Of a stretch of 64,000 bases of DNA, positions 23,700-37,348 are shown one piece after another; position 1 is the first letter of the stretch; each line of letters opens with the position of its first letter. Location: contig JARWKL010000006.1 in the NCBI GenBank assembly GCA_029961685.1, positions 8,810,748-8,874,747 on the forward strand. Direction: 5' to 3'. The position numbers were made by a program, and so were the translations under genes. The DNA comes from Aristolochia californica. Its lineage: Eukaryota > Streptophyta > Magnoliopsida > Piperales > Aristolochiaceae. Under the pieces are notes generated by a model. That model made no database searches. It was not told the origin of the DNA and saw only the letters and a list, made by a program, of their open reading frames with translations.

Positions 23700-25650
23700 G
23701 CAAATGACCTATGGGATCTAAACCACATTAAATTCTCAAGTGAACGTGCAGTGGGATATTTACCCGAGTCAAACAAGCCATTATTTTGCCCAGTTACAAA
23801 AAGCTTACCTAACAATCATAGATGATTGTAAAGTGATTTATAGGTCAATCATGCATAACAGGCTATATGTTTTTCTAAGAAATGAATTATGGATTAGGAA
23901 TCAACACTCAGTTTACAATCCCCCACCTCCCCCTTTTAATGACAATTGTGAAACCTTAATATATAAAAACTTGAAAGAGTTTGCAATCCCTAAAAAATTC
24001 GGACACTTTTTGGAATTATCTCTCTCTACATTTGTGCATGTCCATTTTAGACGTATACGTTTTTCTTAAACATAACTTGAATGTTCACTTTTAATTTTAT
24101 CTCGTAAGCAATGAGATAAAAAGGCAAGTAAATCACAACAAAATGAAAATTTTAGAGTTTATGTTTGCAAAAAATTTAAAACAACAACAAAAGTACGTAA
24201 AGAAAATGAATTCATACACCACAAATGAACACAAAAGTTTTGATATCAAAGTTTGGAAAATTCCACTAGTTCAACCCTATTAGCTTGGAATTTTATAAGA
24301 AAGAGATTTCTAATTTATCCTATCGTGTATAGAATATGGATAAGGATGCTTGAAACAGGTTTAAGATGCAAATGACCTATGGGATCCAGGCCTCATTAAA
24401 TTCTCAAGTGAACATGCGGTGGGATATTTACCTGAGTCAAACAATCCATTATTTTACCCATTTACGAAAAAGGTAACCTAGTATTCATAGATGATTGTAA
24501 AGTGATTTATCGGTCAATCATGCGTAATGGGATATATTTTTGTAAGAAATGACTTATGGATTGGGAGTCAACACTCAGATAAAAATCCCCTGCGTCCCCC
24601 TTTTCCCTATGATTGCGAACCTAATATATAAAAACTAGAAAGATTGTGCAATCCATAAAAATTATAGACACTTTTTGGAATTATCTCTCTCTACATTTGT
24701 GCATTCCCATTTTAGATGTATACTTTTTCCTTAAATCAAAACTTGAGTTTTCACTTTTCACTTTATCTCATAAACAAAAAGACAAAAAGGCAAAGAGATC
24801 ACGACAAAATGAAAATTTTACAATTTATGTATGCGAAAAAATTTAAAACAACATCAAATGTAAGTATAAAAAATTTATTCACACATCACAATTGAACACA
24901 AAAGTTTAGATATCCAAGTATGGGAAAGTCTACTAGTTCAACCCTAATCGCTTGGAATTTTATTAGGAAGAGATTTCTAATTGGTCGTACACATGTTTTA
25001 AATATGGATATGCATGCTTGAAACATGTTAAAGATGCAAATGATTTGTGGGATCTAAACCACATTAAATTCTCTAGTGAACGTGGGGTGGGATATTTACG
25101 CGAGTTAAACAAGCTATTATTTTACCCAGTTGCAAAAACCTTACCTTACAATCATTGATGATTGTAAAGTGATTTATCGGTCAATCATGTGTAACGGGCT
25201 ATAGTTTTGTAAGAAATTACTTATGGATTTTGAGAAAACACTCAGTTAAAAGTCCACCCCCTCACCCTTTTCCCGACGATTGCGACATATAATATATAAA
25301 AAATAGAAAGAGTTTGCAATCTCTAAAAATTATGGACAATTTTATGAATTATCTCTCTCTAAATTTGTGCATTTCCATGCTAGATGTATACTTTTTTCTT
25401 AAATGTAAACTTGGGTTTTCACTTTTCCCTTTATCTCGTAAACAAAGACATAAAAAGGCAAATAGATCAACAAAATAAAAAATTTTGAATTTAAGTATGC
25501 AAAAAATTTGAAACAACAACAAATGTAAGTAAAGAAACTTTATTCACACACCACAAATGAACACAAAAGTTTGCATATCCATGTTATGGAAACACATGTT
25601 TTAAATATCCATATGCCTGACTTAAACATGTTAAAGATGCAAATGACCTA
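23700..25650 (+). repeat. Segmental duplication, copy 1 (partner 32,915-34,915)
   Basis: Three consecutive monomers share private variants with a block about 9.19 kb downstream. These are TTAGGAATCAACACTCAGTTT or a close variant, the class-D marker, TTGGTCGTACACATG (about 24,983 and 34,176), TATAGTTTTGTAAGAAATTA followed by GGATTTTGAG, GCAATCTCTAAAAATTATGG followed by TTTTATGAATTATC, and a CTTAAACATG variant. Core offsets are 9193, 9194 and 9260 bp; the last is larger because copy 1 has lost about 60 bp at 25,590. Confidence 0.82.
25586..25596. other. Truncated-monomer junction (about 60-80 bp missing)
   Basis: ATGTTATGGAAA is joined to CACATGTTTTAAATATCC, so the CTAGTTCAACCCTAATAGC and AAGAAAGAGATTTC elements are absent. 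Core spacing is 603 bp. Confidence 0.75.
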
Positions 25651-28600
25651 CAGGATCCAAACCTCATTAAATTCTCAAGTGAACATGTGGTGGAATATTT
25701 ACCTGAGTTAAACAAGCCATTATTTTGCCCACATACAAAAAAACTGACCTAACAATCGTATATGATTGTAAAGTGATTTATTAGTCAATCATGCATAACG
25801 GGATATACTTTTGTAAGAAATGACTTATGGATTTGCAGTCAACACTCAGTTAAAAATTCCCCGCCACCCCCTTTTCCCAACTATTGCGAAACCTAATATA
25901 TAAAAACTTGAAAGCGTTTGCAATCCCTAAAAATTACAGCAACTTTTCTGAATTATGTCTCTCTACATTTCTGGATTTCCATTTGAGATGTATATTTTTT
26001 TCTTAAATAAAAACTTCAGTTTTCACTTGTCCCTTTATCTCACAAAGAAAAAGATAAAAATGCAAATAGATCACAACAAAATTAAAATTTTACAATTTAT
26101 GTATGCAAAAATATTTAAAAAAATAATAAATGTAAGTAAAAAAAATTATTCACACTGCAGAATTGAACACAAAAGTTTGGATATCCAAGTTTGGGAAATT
26201 CCACTAGTTCAACCCTAATAGCTTGGAATTTTATAAAAGAGAGATTTCTAATTGATCCTACACATGTTTTAAATATGGATATGCATGCTTGAAACATTTT
26301 AAGGATGCAAATGACATATGGGATCTAAACCACATTAAATTCTAAAGTGAACATGCGGTGGGATATTTACCTGAGTCAAACAAGCCATTATTTTGCCCAT
26401 TTACAAAAAAACTTACCTAATAATCATGAGTGATTGTAAAGTGATTTATCGGTCAATCATGCGTAACGGGCTATATGTTTTGTAAGAATCCCTCATGTCC
26501 CTCTTTTCCCGACGATTGCGAAACCTAATATATAAAAAATAGAAAGATATTGCAATCCCTAAAAATTATGGATACTTTTTGGAATTATCTCTCTCTGTAT
26601 TTGTGCATTTCCATTTTAGATTTATACTTTTTTCTTAAACCAAACTTGAGTTTTCACTTTTCTTATCTCATAAATAACGAAATAAAAAGGCAAATAGATC
26701 ACAACAAAAAGAAAATTTAAGACTTTATGTATGCAAAAAATTTAATACAGCAATAAAAGTACGTAAAAAAAATTTATTCATACACCACAAATGAACACAA
26801 AAGTTTTGATATCCTTGTTTGGGAAATTCCACTAGTTCAACCCTAATAGCTAATAATTTTGTAAGAAAGAGATTTCTAATTGATCCTACTCGTGTTTAGA
26901 ATATGGATATGGATGCTTGAAAGATGTTTAAGATGCAAATGACCTATGGGATCCAAACCTCATTAAATTCTCATGTGAACGTGTGGTGAGAAATTTACCC
27001 GAGTCAAACAAGCCATTATTTTTCCCATTTAAAAAAAAAGCAAACCTAATATTCATAGATGATTGTAAAGTGATTTATTTGTCAATCATACGTCACAGGC
27101 TAAATTTTTGTAAAAAATGACTTATGGATTGAGACTCAACCCTCAGTAAAAATTCCCTGGCCTCCCCCTTTATTCGACGATTGCAAAACCTAATATATAA
27201 AAACAAGAAAGAGTACGCAATCCAGAAAAAATATGGACACTTTTTGAAATTATCTCTCTCTACATTTGTGCATTTCAATTTTAGATGTATACTTTTTTCT
27301 TAAATCAAAACTTGAGTTTTCACTTTTCCCTTTATAAGGTAAACAAACAGATTACAAATGAATTTATGAATGCAAAAAATTTAAAACAACAACAAATGTA
27401 AGTAAAGAAATTTATTCACACACCACAATTGAACACAAAAGTTTTGATATCCAAGATTTGGAAATTCCACTAGTTCAACCTTAAAATCTTGGAATTTTAT
27501 AAGAAAGAGATTTCTAATTGATCCTACACATGTTTTAAATATCGATATGCATGGTTGAAACATTTTAAAGATGCAAATGACCTATTGGATCCAAACGTCA
27601 TTAAATTCTCAAATGAACGTGCGGTGGGATATTTACCCGAGTCAAACAAGACATTATTTTACCCATTTAAAAAAAAGCTGACCTAAGAATCATATATGAG
27701 TGTAAAATGATTAATCGGTCAATCATGCGTAACGGGATATATTTTTGTTAGAAATGACTTATGGATTGGGAGTCAACGCACAATTAAAAATCCCACACCT
27801 CCCCCTTTTCCCGACGCTTGCGAAACCTAATATATAAAACCTAGAAAGAGTTTGCAATCCCCAAAAATTTTGGACACTTTTGGAATTATCTCTCTCTACA
27901 TATGTGCATCTCCATTTGAGATGTATTCTTTTTTCTTAAATCAAAACTTGAGTTTTCACTTTTCCCTTTATCTCGTAAACAAAAAGATAAAAAGGCAAAT
28001 AGATCACAACAAAATTAAAATTTTTCAATTTATGTATGCAAAAAAATTTAAAACAACAACAAATGTAACTGAAGAAAATTTATTCACTTTCTACAATTGA
28101 ACACAAAAGTGCTGATATCCAACTTTGGGAAATTCCACTGGTTCAACCCCAATAGCATGGAGTTGTTATAAGAAAGATATTTCTAATTGATCCTACACTT
28201 ATTTTAAATATAGATATGCATGCTTGAAACATGTTAAAGATGCAAATGACCTATGGGAACCAAACCACATTAAATTCTCAAGTGAAGGTGCGGTGGGATA
28301 TTTACCCCAATCAAACAAGGCTTTATTTTTCCTTTTTACAAAAAAGCTTACATAACATTCATAGTTGAATGTAAAGTGATTTATTGGTCAATCATGTTTA
28401 ACGGGCTATATTTTTTGTAAGAAATGACTTATGGATTGGGAATGAAAGCTCAGTTAAAAATCCCCCGCTTCACCCTTTTCCTGACAATTGTGAAACCTAA
28501 TATATAAAAACTAGAAAGAGTTTGCAATCCCTAAAAATTACGGACAATTTTTGGATTTATCTCTCTCTACATTTGTGCATTTCCATTATAGATGTATACT

Positions 28601-31600
28601 TTTTTCTTAAACCAAACTTGAATTTTCATTTTTCCCTTGATCTTGTAAACAATGAGATAAAAAGGCAAATAGATCACAACAATATGAAAATTTATAGATT
28701 TTGAATGCAAAAAATTTAAAACAACGACAAAAGTACATAACGAAAACATATTCACACACCACAAATGAAAACAAAAGTTTTGATGTCCATGTTTTGGAAA
28801 TTCCACTAGTTCAACCCTATTAGCTTGGAATTTTATACGAAAGAGATTTCTAATTGATGCTCACATGTTTTAAATATGGATATGCATTCTTGAAACTTAT
28901 TAAAGATGCAAATGACCTATGGGATCCGAACCACATTAAATTCTCAAGTGAACATGGGGTGGGATATTTACTCGAGTCAAACAAGTTATTATTTTACCCA
29001 TTTAATAAAAAGCTTACCTAACAATCATATATGATTGTAAAGGATTTATCAGTCAATTATACGTAGCGGGATATATTTTTCTAAGAATTGACTTATGGAT
29101 TGGGAGTCAACACTCAGTTAAAAATTTCCTGCCTGCCCTTTTTTCGACGATTGTGAAACCTAATATAGAAAAGTATAGAAAAATTTTGCAATCCCTAAAA
29201 ATTACGGACACTTTTTGGAATTATCTCTCTCTACATTTGTGCATTTCAATTTTAGATGTATACTTTTTCCTTAAGTCAAAACTTAAGTTTTCACTTTTCC
29301 CATTATCTTGTAAACAAAAAGATAATAAGGCAAATAGATCACAACAAAATATAAAAATTTGAATTTGTGCATGAAAAAAATTTAAACAACAAGAAATGTA
29401 AGAAAAGATAATTTATGCACACACCACAAATGAACACAAAAGTTTTGATATCTATGTTTGGGAAATTCAACTAGTTCAACCCAAATAGCTAGAATTTTAT
29501 AAGAAAGTGATATCTACTTGATCCTACAGATGTTTTAAGTATGGATATGCATGCTTAAAACAATTTAAAGATGCAAATGACCTATGGGATCCAACCTCAT
29601 TAAATTATGAAGAGAATGTGCAGTGGGATATTTACCCGAACCAAACAATCCATTATTTTTCCCATTTACAAAAAAAACATACCGAATAATCATACATGAT
29701 TGTAAAGTAATTTATCGGTCAATCATGTGTAACAGGATATATTTTTGTAAGAAATTACTTATGGATTGGGAGTCAACACTTAGTTAAAAATCCCCCATTT
29801 GCCCGTTTTTCTGACGAATGTGAAACCTAATATATAAAAACTAGAAAGATTTTGCAATCCCTAAAAATTATGGCCACTTTTTGGAATTATCCCTCTCTAC
29901 ATTTGTGCATTTCCATTTGAGATGTATACTTTTTTCTTAAATCAAAACATGAATTTTCACTTTTCCTTTATCGTGTAAACAAAAAGATAAAAAGGCAAAT
30001 AGATCACAACAAAATGAAAATTTTATAGTTTATGTATATAAAAAAATTTAAAAGAACAACAAATTTAAGTAAAGAAAATTTATTCACCCACCACAATTGA
30101 ACACAAAAGTTTTGATATGCAAGTTTGGGAAATTCCACTAGTTTAACACTAATAGCTTGGAATTTTATAAGAAAAAGATTTCTAATTGATCCTACATTTG
30201 TTTTAAATATGGATATGCATGCTTGAAAGATGTTAAAGATGCAAATGACCTATGGGATCCAAACCACATTAAATTCTCAAGTGAACGTGCCATGGGATAT
30301 TTACCCGAGTCAAACAAGCCATTATTTTGCCCAATTACAAAAAAGATTACCTAACAATCATATATGATTGTAAAGTGATTTATCGGTTAATCATGCACAA
30401 CGGGCTATTTTTTTTTTTCAGAAATGACTTATGGATTAGGAATCAACACTCAGTTTAAAATCCCCCACCTCCCCCTTTTCCTAATGATTGTGAAACCTTA
30501 TATATAAAAACTAGAAAGAGTTTGCAATCCCTAAAAATTTTGGACACTTTTTGGAATTATCTTTATCTACATTTTTTCTTGTCCATTTTAGATGTATACT
30601 TTTTTTTTTAAATCAAAACTTGAGTTTTCACTTTTCCCTTTATCTCGTAAACAAAAAGATAAAAAGGCAAATAGATCTCAACAAATTGAAAATATTAGAG
30701 TTTATGTACGCAAAAAATTTAAAACAACAACAAAAGTTCGTAAAGAAAATTTATTCACACCACAAATGAACACAAAATTTTTTATATCCAAGTTTGGGAA
30801 ATTCCACAAGTTCAACCCTAATTGCTTGGAATTTTATAAGAAAGAGATTTCTAATTGATCCTACCCGTGTTTAGAATATGGATAAGGATGCTTGAAACAT
30901 GTTTAAGATGCAAATGACCTATGGGATCCAAACCTCATTAAATTCTCAAGTGAACGTGCGGTGGGATATTTACCCGAGTCAAACAAGCCATTATTTTACT
31001 CATTTACAAAAACCCTGACCTAATATTCATAGATGATTGTAAAGTGTTGTATCGGTCAATCATGCGTAACGGGATATATTTTTGTAAGAAATGACTTATG
31101 GATTGGGAGTCAACACTCAGTTAAAAATCCCATGCCTCCCCCTTTTCTCGACTATTACAAAACCTAATATATAAAAACTAGAAAGATTTTGCAATCCCTA
31201 AAAATTATGGACACTTTTTGGAATTAGCTCTCTCTAAATTTGTGCATTCCCATTTTGGATGTATACTTTTTTTTTTAAACCAAACTTGAGTTTTCACTTT
31301 TCCCTTTATCTCGTAAACAAAAAAATAATAAGGCAAATAAATCATAACAAAATGAAAGTTTTAAAGTTTATGTATGCAAAAAAAATAAAAACAACAACAA
31401 ATTTAAGTTAAAAAAATTTATTCACACACCACAATTGAACACAAAAGTTTGGATATCCATGTTTTGGAAATTCCATTAGTTCAAACTTAATAGCTTAGAA
31501 TTTTATAAGAATGAGATTTCTTGTTGATCCTACACATGTTTTAAATATGGATATGCTTGCTTGAAATATGTTAAAGATGCAAAAGACTTATGGGATCCAA

Positions 31601-33169
31601 ACCACATTAAATTCTCAAGTGAACATGCGGTGGGATATTTACCTAAGTCAAACAAGTCATTATTTTCCCATTTACAAAAAAGCTTACCTAATAATCATAG
31701 ATGATTGTAAAGTGATTTATCTGTCAATCATGCGTAACAGGCTATATTTTTTTGTAAGAAATGACTTATGGATTGGAAATCAGCACTCAGTTAAAAATCT
31801 CCCGCATCCCCCTTTTCCCGACGATTGTGAAACCTAATATCTAAAAACTAGAAAGAGATTGCAATCCCTAAAAATTATGGACACTTTTGGAATTATCTCT
31901 CTCTAAATTTGTGCATTCCTTTTTATATGTATACCTTTTTCTTAAACCAAACTTGAATTCTCACTTTTCCCTTGAGCTCGTAAACAATGAGATAAAAAGG
32001 CAAATAGATCACAATAATATGAAAATTTTTGAGTTTTTTCATGCAAAAATTTTAAAACAACAACAAAAGTATGTAAAGAAAATTTATTCACACACCACAA
32101 ATGAAAACAAAAGTTTTGATATCCAAGTTTGGGAAATTCCACTAGTTCAAACCTAATAACTTGGAATTTTATAAGAAAGAGTTTTTTAATTGATCCTACC
32201 CGTGTTTAGAATATGGATATGGATGTTTGAAACATGTTTAAGATGAAAAGGACCTATGGGATCCAAACCTCATTAAATTCTCAAGTGAACGTGCGGTGGG
32301 ATATTTGCCCAAGTCAAACAAGCAATTATTTTTCCCTTTTACAAAAAGATGACCTAATATTCAAAGATGACTGTAAAGTTATTTATTGGTCAATCATGTG
32401 TAACGGGCTATATTTTTGTAAGAAATGACTTATGGATAAAGACTCAACCCGTAGTAAAAATTCCCTTCCCACCTCCCCCCTTCCCTGAAGATTGTGAAAC
32501 CTAATAAATAAAAACTAGAAAGAGTTTGCAATCCCAAAATAATTATGGACACTTTTTGGAATTATCTATCTCTACATTTGTGCATTTCTATTTTAGATGT
32601 ATACTTTTTTCTTAAATCAAAACTTGAGATTTCACTTTTCCCTTTATCCCGTAAACAAAGAGATAAAAAGGCAAAAAGATTACAACCAAATAAAAAATTT
32701 TGAATTTAAGAATGCAAAATATTTAAAAAAACAACAAACATAAGTATAGAAATTTATTCGCACACCACAATTGAACACAAAAGTTTTGATATCCAAGGTT
32801 GGGAAATTCCACTAGTTCAACCCTAACAAATTGGAATTTTAAAAGAAAGAGATTTATAATTAATCCCTCAGATGTTTTAAATATGGATATGCATGTTTGA
32901 AACATGTTAAAGAGGCAAATGACCTATGGGATCCAAAACTCATTAAATTCTCTAGTGAAAACAAGCCATTATTTAGCCCAATTACAAAAAAACTTACCTA
33001 ACAATCATAGATGATTGTAAAGTGATTTATCGGTCAATCAAGCATAACGGGCTATATTTTTTGTAAGAAATGACTTATGGCTTAGAAATCAACACTCAGT
33101 TTAAAATCCCCCACCTCCCCCTTTTCCTTACGATTGCGAAACCTAATAGAAAAAAACTAGAAAGAGTTT

Positions 33170-33196
33170 TTCACGTAAATCGCTAAAAGACATTAT
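33170..33196. other. Short non-satellite insertion (about 27 bp)
   Basis: Between GAAAGAGTTT and ATCCCTAAAAATTT this monomer has TTCACGTAAATCGCTAAAAG followed by ACATTAT, where all others have GCA. No source is recognised and no target duplication is visible. Confidence 0.7.
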
Positions 33197-34187
33197 ATCC
33201 CTAAAAATTTCGGACACTTTTTGGAATTATCTTTCTCTACATTTGTGCATTTCCAGTTTAGATCAAACTTGAATTTTCAGTTTTCCCTTTATCTCGTTAG
33301 GAATGAGTTAAAAAGGCAAATAGATCACAACAAAATGAAAATTTGAGAGTTAATGTATGCAAAAAATTTAAAACAACAACAAAAGTACATAAAAAAAATT
33401 TATTGACACACCACAAATGAACACAAAAGTTTTGATAACCAAGTTTGGGAAATTTCACTTGTTCAACCCTAATAGCTTGGAATTTTATTAGAAAAGGGTT
33501 TCTAATTGATCATACCCATGTTTAGAATATGGATAAGGATGTTTGAAACATGTTTAAGATGCAAATGACCTATGGGATCCAAACCTCATTAAATTCTCAA
33601 GTGAACGTGCGGTGGGATATTTACCCGAGTCAAACAAGTCATTATTTTGCCCATTTAAAAAAAAGATGACCTAATATTAATAGATGATTGTAAAGTGATT
33701 TATCAATCAATCATGTGTAACGGGATATATATTTGAAAGAACTGACTTATGGATTGGGAGTCAACACTAAGGTAAAAATCCCCCGCCTCCCCCTTTTCCT
33801 GACGATTGCAAAACGTAATATATAAAAACTAGAAAGATTTTGCAATCCCTAAAAATTACGAACACTTTTTGGAATTATCTCTCTCAACATTTGTGCATTT
33901 CCATTTTAGATGTATACTTTTTCCTTAAATCAAAACTTGAGTTTTCACTTTTCCCTTTATCTCTTAAACAAAAAGATAAAAAGTCAATTAGATCACAACA
34001 AAATGAAAATATTACAATTTATGAATGGAAAAAAAATTAAAACAACATCATATGTAAGTACAGAAAATTTATTCACACACCACAATTGAACACAAAAGTT
34101 TGGATATCCAGGTTTGGGAAATTCCACTAGTTCAACCCTAATCTCTTGGAGTTTTATAAGAAAGAGATTTCTAATTGGTCGTACACA

Positions 34188-34225
34188 TGTTTTAAATATG
34201 GATATGCATGCATGAAACATGTTAA
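34188..34225. repeat. Conserved inverted repeat ACATGTTT/AAACATGT next to the core (representative copy)
   Basis: In the ordinary monomer ACATGTTT, then 22 nt with ATGGATATGCATGC, then AAACATGT form 8-bp arms about 35 bp before the GGATCC core. This copy shows it, as do many copies in all domains. In type A2 the left arm is ACATATTT, so it is not kept everywhere. Confidence 0.7.
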
Positions 34226-35185
34226 AAAAATATATGACCTGTGGGATCCAAACCGCATTAAAATCTCAAGTGAACGTGGGGCAGAATATTTACACGAGTC
34301 AAACCAGCTATTATTTTACCCATTTACAAAAAACCTTACCTTACAACCATGGATGATTTTAAAGTGATTTATCGGTCAATCATGCGTAATGAGCTATAGT
34401 TTTGTAAGAAATTACTTATGGATTTTGAGTATTTACTCAGTTAAAAATCCACCGCCTCCTCCCCCTTTTCTCGACGATTGTGAAACATAATATATAAAAA
34501 CTAGAAATAATTTGCAATCTCTAAAAATTATGGACACTTTTATGAATTATCTCTCTCTAAATTTGTGCACTTCCATTTTAGATGTATACTTTTTTCTTAA
34601 ATGAAAACTTGAGTTTTCACTTTTCCCTTTATCTTGTAAAAAGAGAGGTAAAAAGGCAAATAGATAAAAAAAAATAAAAAATTTTGAATTTTAGTACGCA
34701 AAATATTTAAAACAACAACAAATGTAAGTAAAGAAAATTTATTTACACACCACAAATGAACACAAAAGTTTAGATATCCAAGTTAGGGAAATTCCACTAG
34801 TTCAACCCTAATAGCTTGGAATTTTATAAGAAAGAAATTTCTAATTGATCCTACACATGTGTAAATATGCATATGCCTGCCTTAAACATGTTAAAGATGC
34901 AAATGACCTATGGGATCCAAACCTCATTAAATTCTCAAGTGAACGTGCGGTGGGATATTTACATGAGTCAAACAAGCCATTATTTTTCCCACTTACATAA
35001 AAACTTACCTAACAATCATAGATGATTGGAAAGTGATTTATCGGTCAATCATACATAACGGGCTATAGTTTTGTAAGAAATGACTTATGGATTGGGAGTC
35101 AACTCTCAGTAAAAATTCTCTTGCCTCCCCCTTTTCCCTACAATTGCAAAACCCAATATATTAACACTCGAAAGAGTTTACAATC

Positions 35186-35192
35186 CCTGAAA
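35186..35192. other. Truncated-monomer junction (about 355 bp missing)
   Basis: CAATCCCT, normally followed by AAAAATT, is joined to GAAACATGATAAAGATG from just before the next core. Cores at 34913 and 35218 are 305 bp apart, so over half a monomer is gone. Confidence 0.82.
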
Positions 35193-37348
35193 CATGATAA
35201 AGATGCAAATGACCTCAGGAATCCATATCTCTTTAAATTCTCAAGTGAACGTATGGTAGGATATTTACCCGAGTCAAACAAGCCATTATTTTGCCCATAC
35301 ACAAAATAGCTGACTTAATATTAATTGATGATTGTAAAGTGATTAATCAGTCAATCATGCGTAACAGGCTAATTTCTGTAAGAAATGACTTATAGATTGA
35401 GAGTCAACCCTCCTCCCCCCTTTTCCTGACGATAGAGAAACCTAATATATAAAAACTTGAAAGATTTTGCAATCCCTAAAAATTGCAGACACTTTTTAGA
35501 ATTATCTCTCTCTACATTTGTGCATTTCATTTTAGATGTATAAGTTTTTCTTACTTCCAAACTTGAGTTTTCATTTTTCCCTTTATCTAGTAAACAAAGA
35601 GATAAAAAGGCAAACATATCACAACAAAATAATATTACTTGAATTTATGTATGCAAAAAAATTAAATCAACAAAAAACGTATGTAAAGAAAATATTTTCA
35701 CACACAATAATTGAACACAAGTTTTGATATCCAAGTTTCATAAATTCCACTAGTTCAACCCTAATAGCTTGGAATTTTATAAGAAAATTTATAATTGATC
35801 CTACACATGTTTTAAATATGGATATGCATGCTCAAAACATGTTAAAGATGCAAATGACCTATGGGATTCAAACCACATGAAATTCTCAAGTGAACGTGTG
35901 GTGAGACATTTACCTGAGTCAAACAAGCCATTATTTTTCCCATTTTACAAAAAAGCTTACCTAACAATCATAGTTGAATGTAAAGTGATTTATCGGTCAA
36001 TCATGCCTAATGGGCTATATTTTTAGTAAGAAATGACTTATGGATAGGGAATCAAAGCTCAATTAAAAATCCCCCGCCTCGCCCTTTTCCTGATGATAGC
36101 GAAACTTAATATATAAAAACTAGAAAGAGTTTGCAATCCCTAAAAATTAAACACACATTTTGGATTTAGCTCTCTCTACATTTGTGCATTTCCATTTTAG
36201 AAGTATACTTTTTTCTTAAACCAAACTTGAATTTTCACTTGACCCTTGATCTCGTAAACAACGAGATAAAAAGGCAGATAGATCACAGCAATATGAAAAT
36301 TTTAGAGTTTATGTATGCTAAAAATTTAAAACAACAAGAAAAGTTCGTAAAGAAAATTTATTCACACATTACAAATGAACACAAAAGTTTGAGAAACTCC
36401 ACTAGTTGAACCCTAATAGCTTGGACTTTTATAAGAAAGAGAGTTCTCATTGATCCTACCAATGTTTTAAATATGGATATGCATGCCTGAAACATGTTAA
36501 AGATGCAAATGACCTATGGGATCCAAACGTCACTAAATTCTCAAGTGAACGTACGGTGGGATATTTACTCGAGTCAAACAGGCCATTATTTTCTCCATTT
36601 ACAAAAAAGCTGACTTAACAATCATATATGATTGTAAAATGATTTATCGGTCAATCATACATAATGTGATATATTTTTGTAGGAATTTACTTATGGGTTG
36701 GGAGTCAACACTCAGTTAAAAATCCCCACCTCCCCTTATTCCCGACGATTGTGAAACCTAATATATACAAACTACAAAGAGTTTGCAATCCCTAAAAATT
36801 ACAGACACTTTTTAGAATTATCTCTCTCTATATTTGTGCATTTCCATTTGAGATGCATACTTTTTTTTTAAACCAAAACTTGAGCTTTCACTTTTCCCTT
36901 TATCTCGTAAAGAAAAAGATAAAAAGGCAAATAGATCAAAACAAAATGAAAATTTTAGAGTTTATGTATGCAAAAAAAATTAAAACAACAACACATATAA
37001 GTAAAAAAAAATTATGCACACACCACAATTGAGCATAAAAGTTTGGATATCCAAGTTTGGGAAATTCCACTAGCTCCGCCCTAATAGCTTGGAATTTTAT
37101 AAGAAAGAGATTTGATCCTACACATGTTTTAAATATGGATATGCATGCTTGAAACATGTGAAAGATGCAAATGACCTATGGGATCCAAACCTCATTAAAT
37201 TCTCAAGTGAACGTGCGGTTGGATATTTACCCGAGTGAAACAAGCCATTTTTGGCCCATTTAAAAAAAAAGCTTACTTAACAATCATATATGATTGTAAA
37301 GTGATTTATCAGTCAATCATGCGTAACGGGATATATTTTTGTAAGAAA

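Larger units (their letters stand above)
32915..34915 (+). repeat. Segmental duplication, copy 2 (partner 23,700-25,650)
   Basis: The downstream partner of the three-monomer block at 23.7 kb, with the same run of private variants. It also has its own changes: a loss around 32,955 (CTCTAGTGAAAACAAGCC), about 27 bp of foreign sequence near 33,170-33,196 and a loss of the GTATACTTTTTTCTTAA stretch near 33,261. Confidence 0.82.

Noticed and set aside
23740..24069. Longest open frame (109 aa)
   Set aside because: It spans ordinary monomer blocks (core, dyad, C-rich tract) in a random frame and matches no family. It is open only through local lack of stops.
37320..37335. CENP-B-box-like GCGTAACGGG in the monomer
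   Set aside because: Only CGGG and a few bases match; the TTCG and the central A are not in register with the box consensus.
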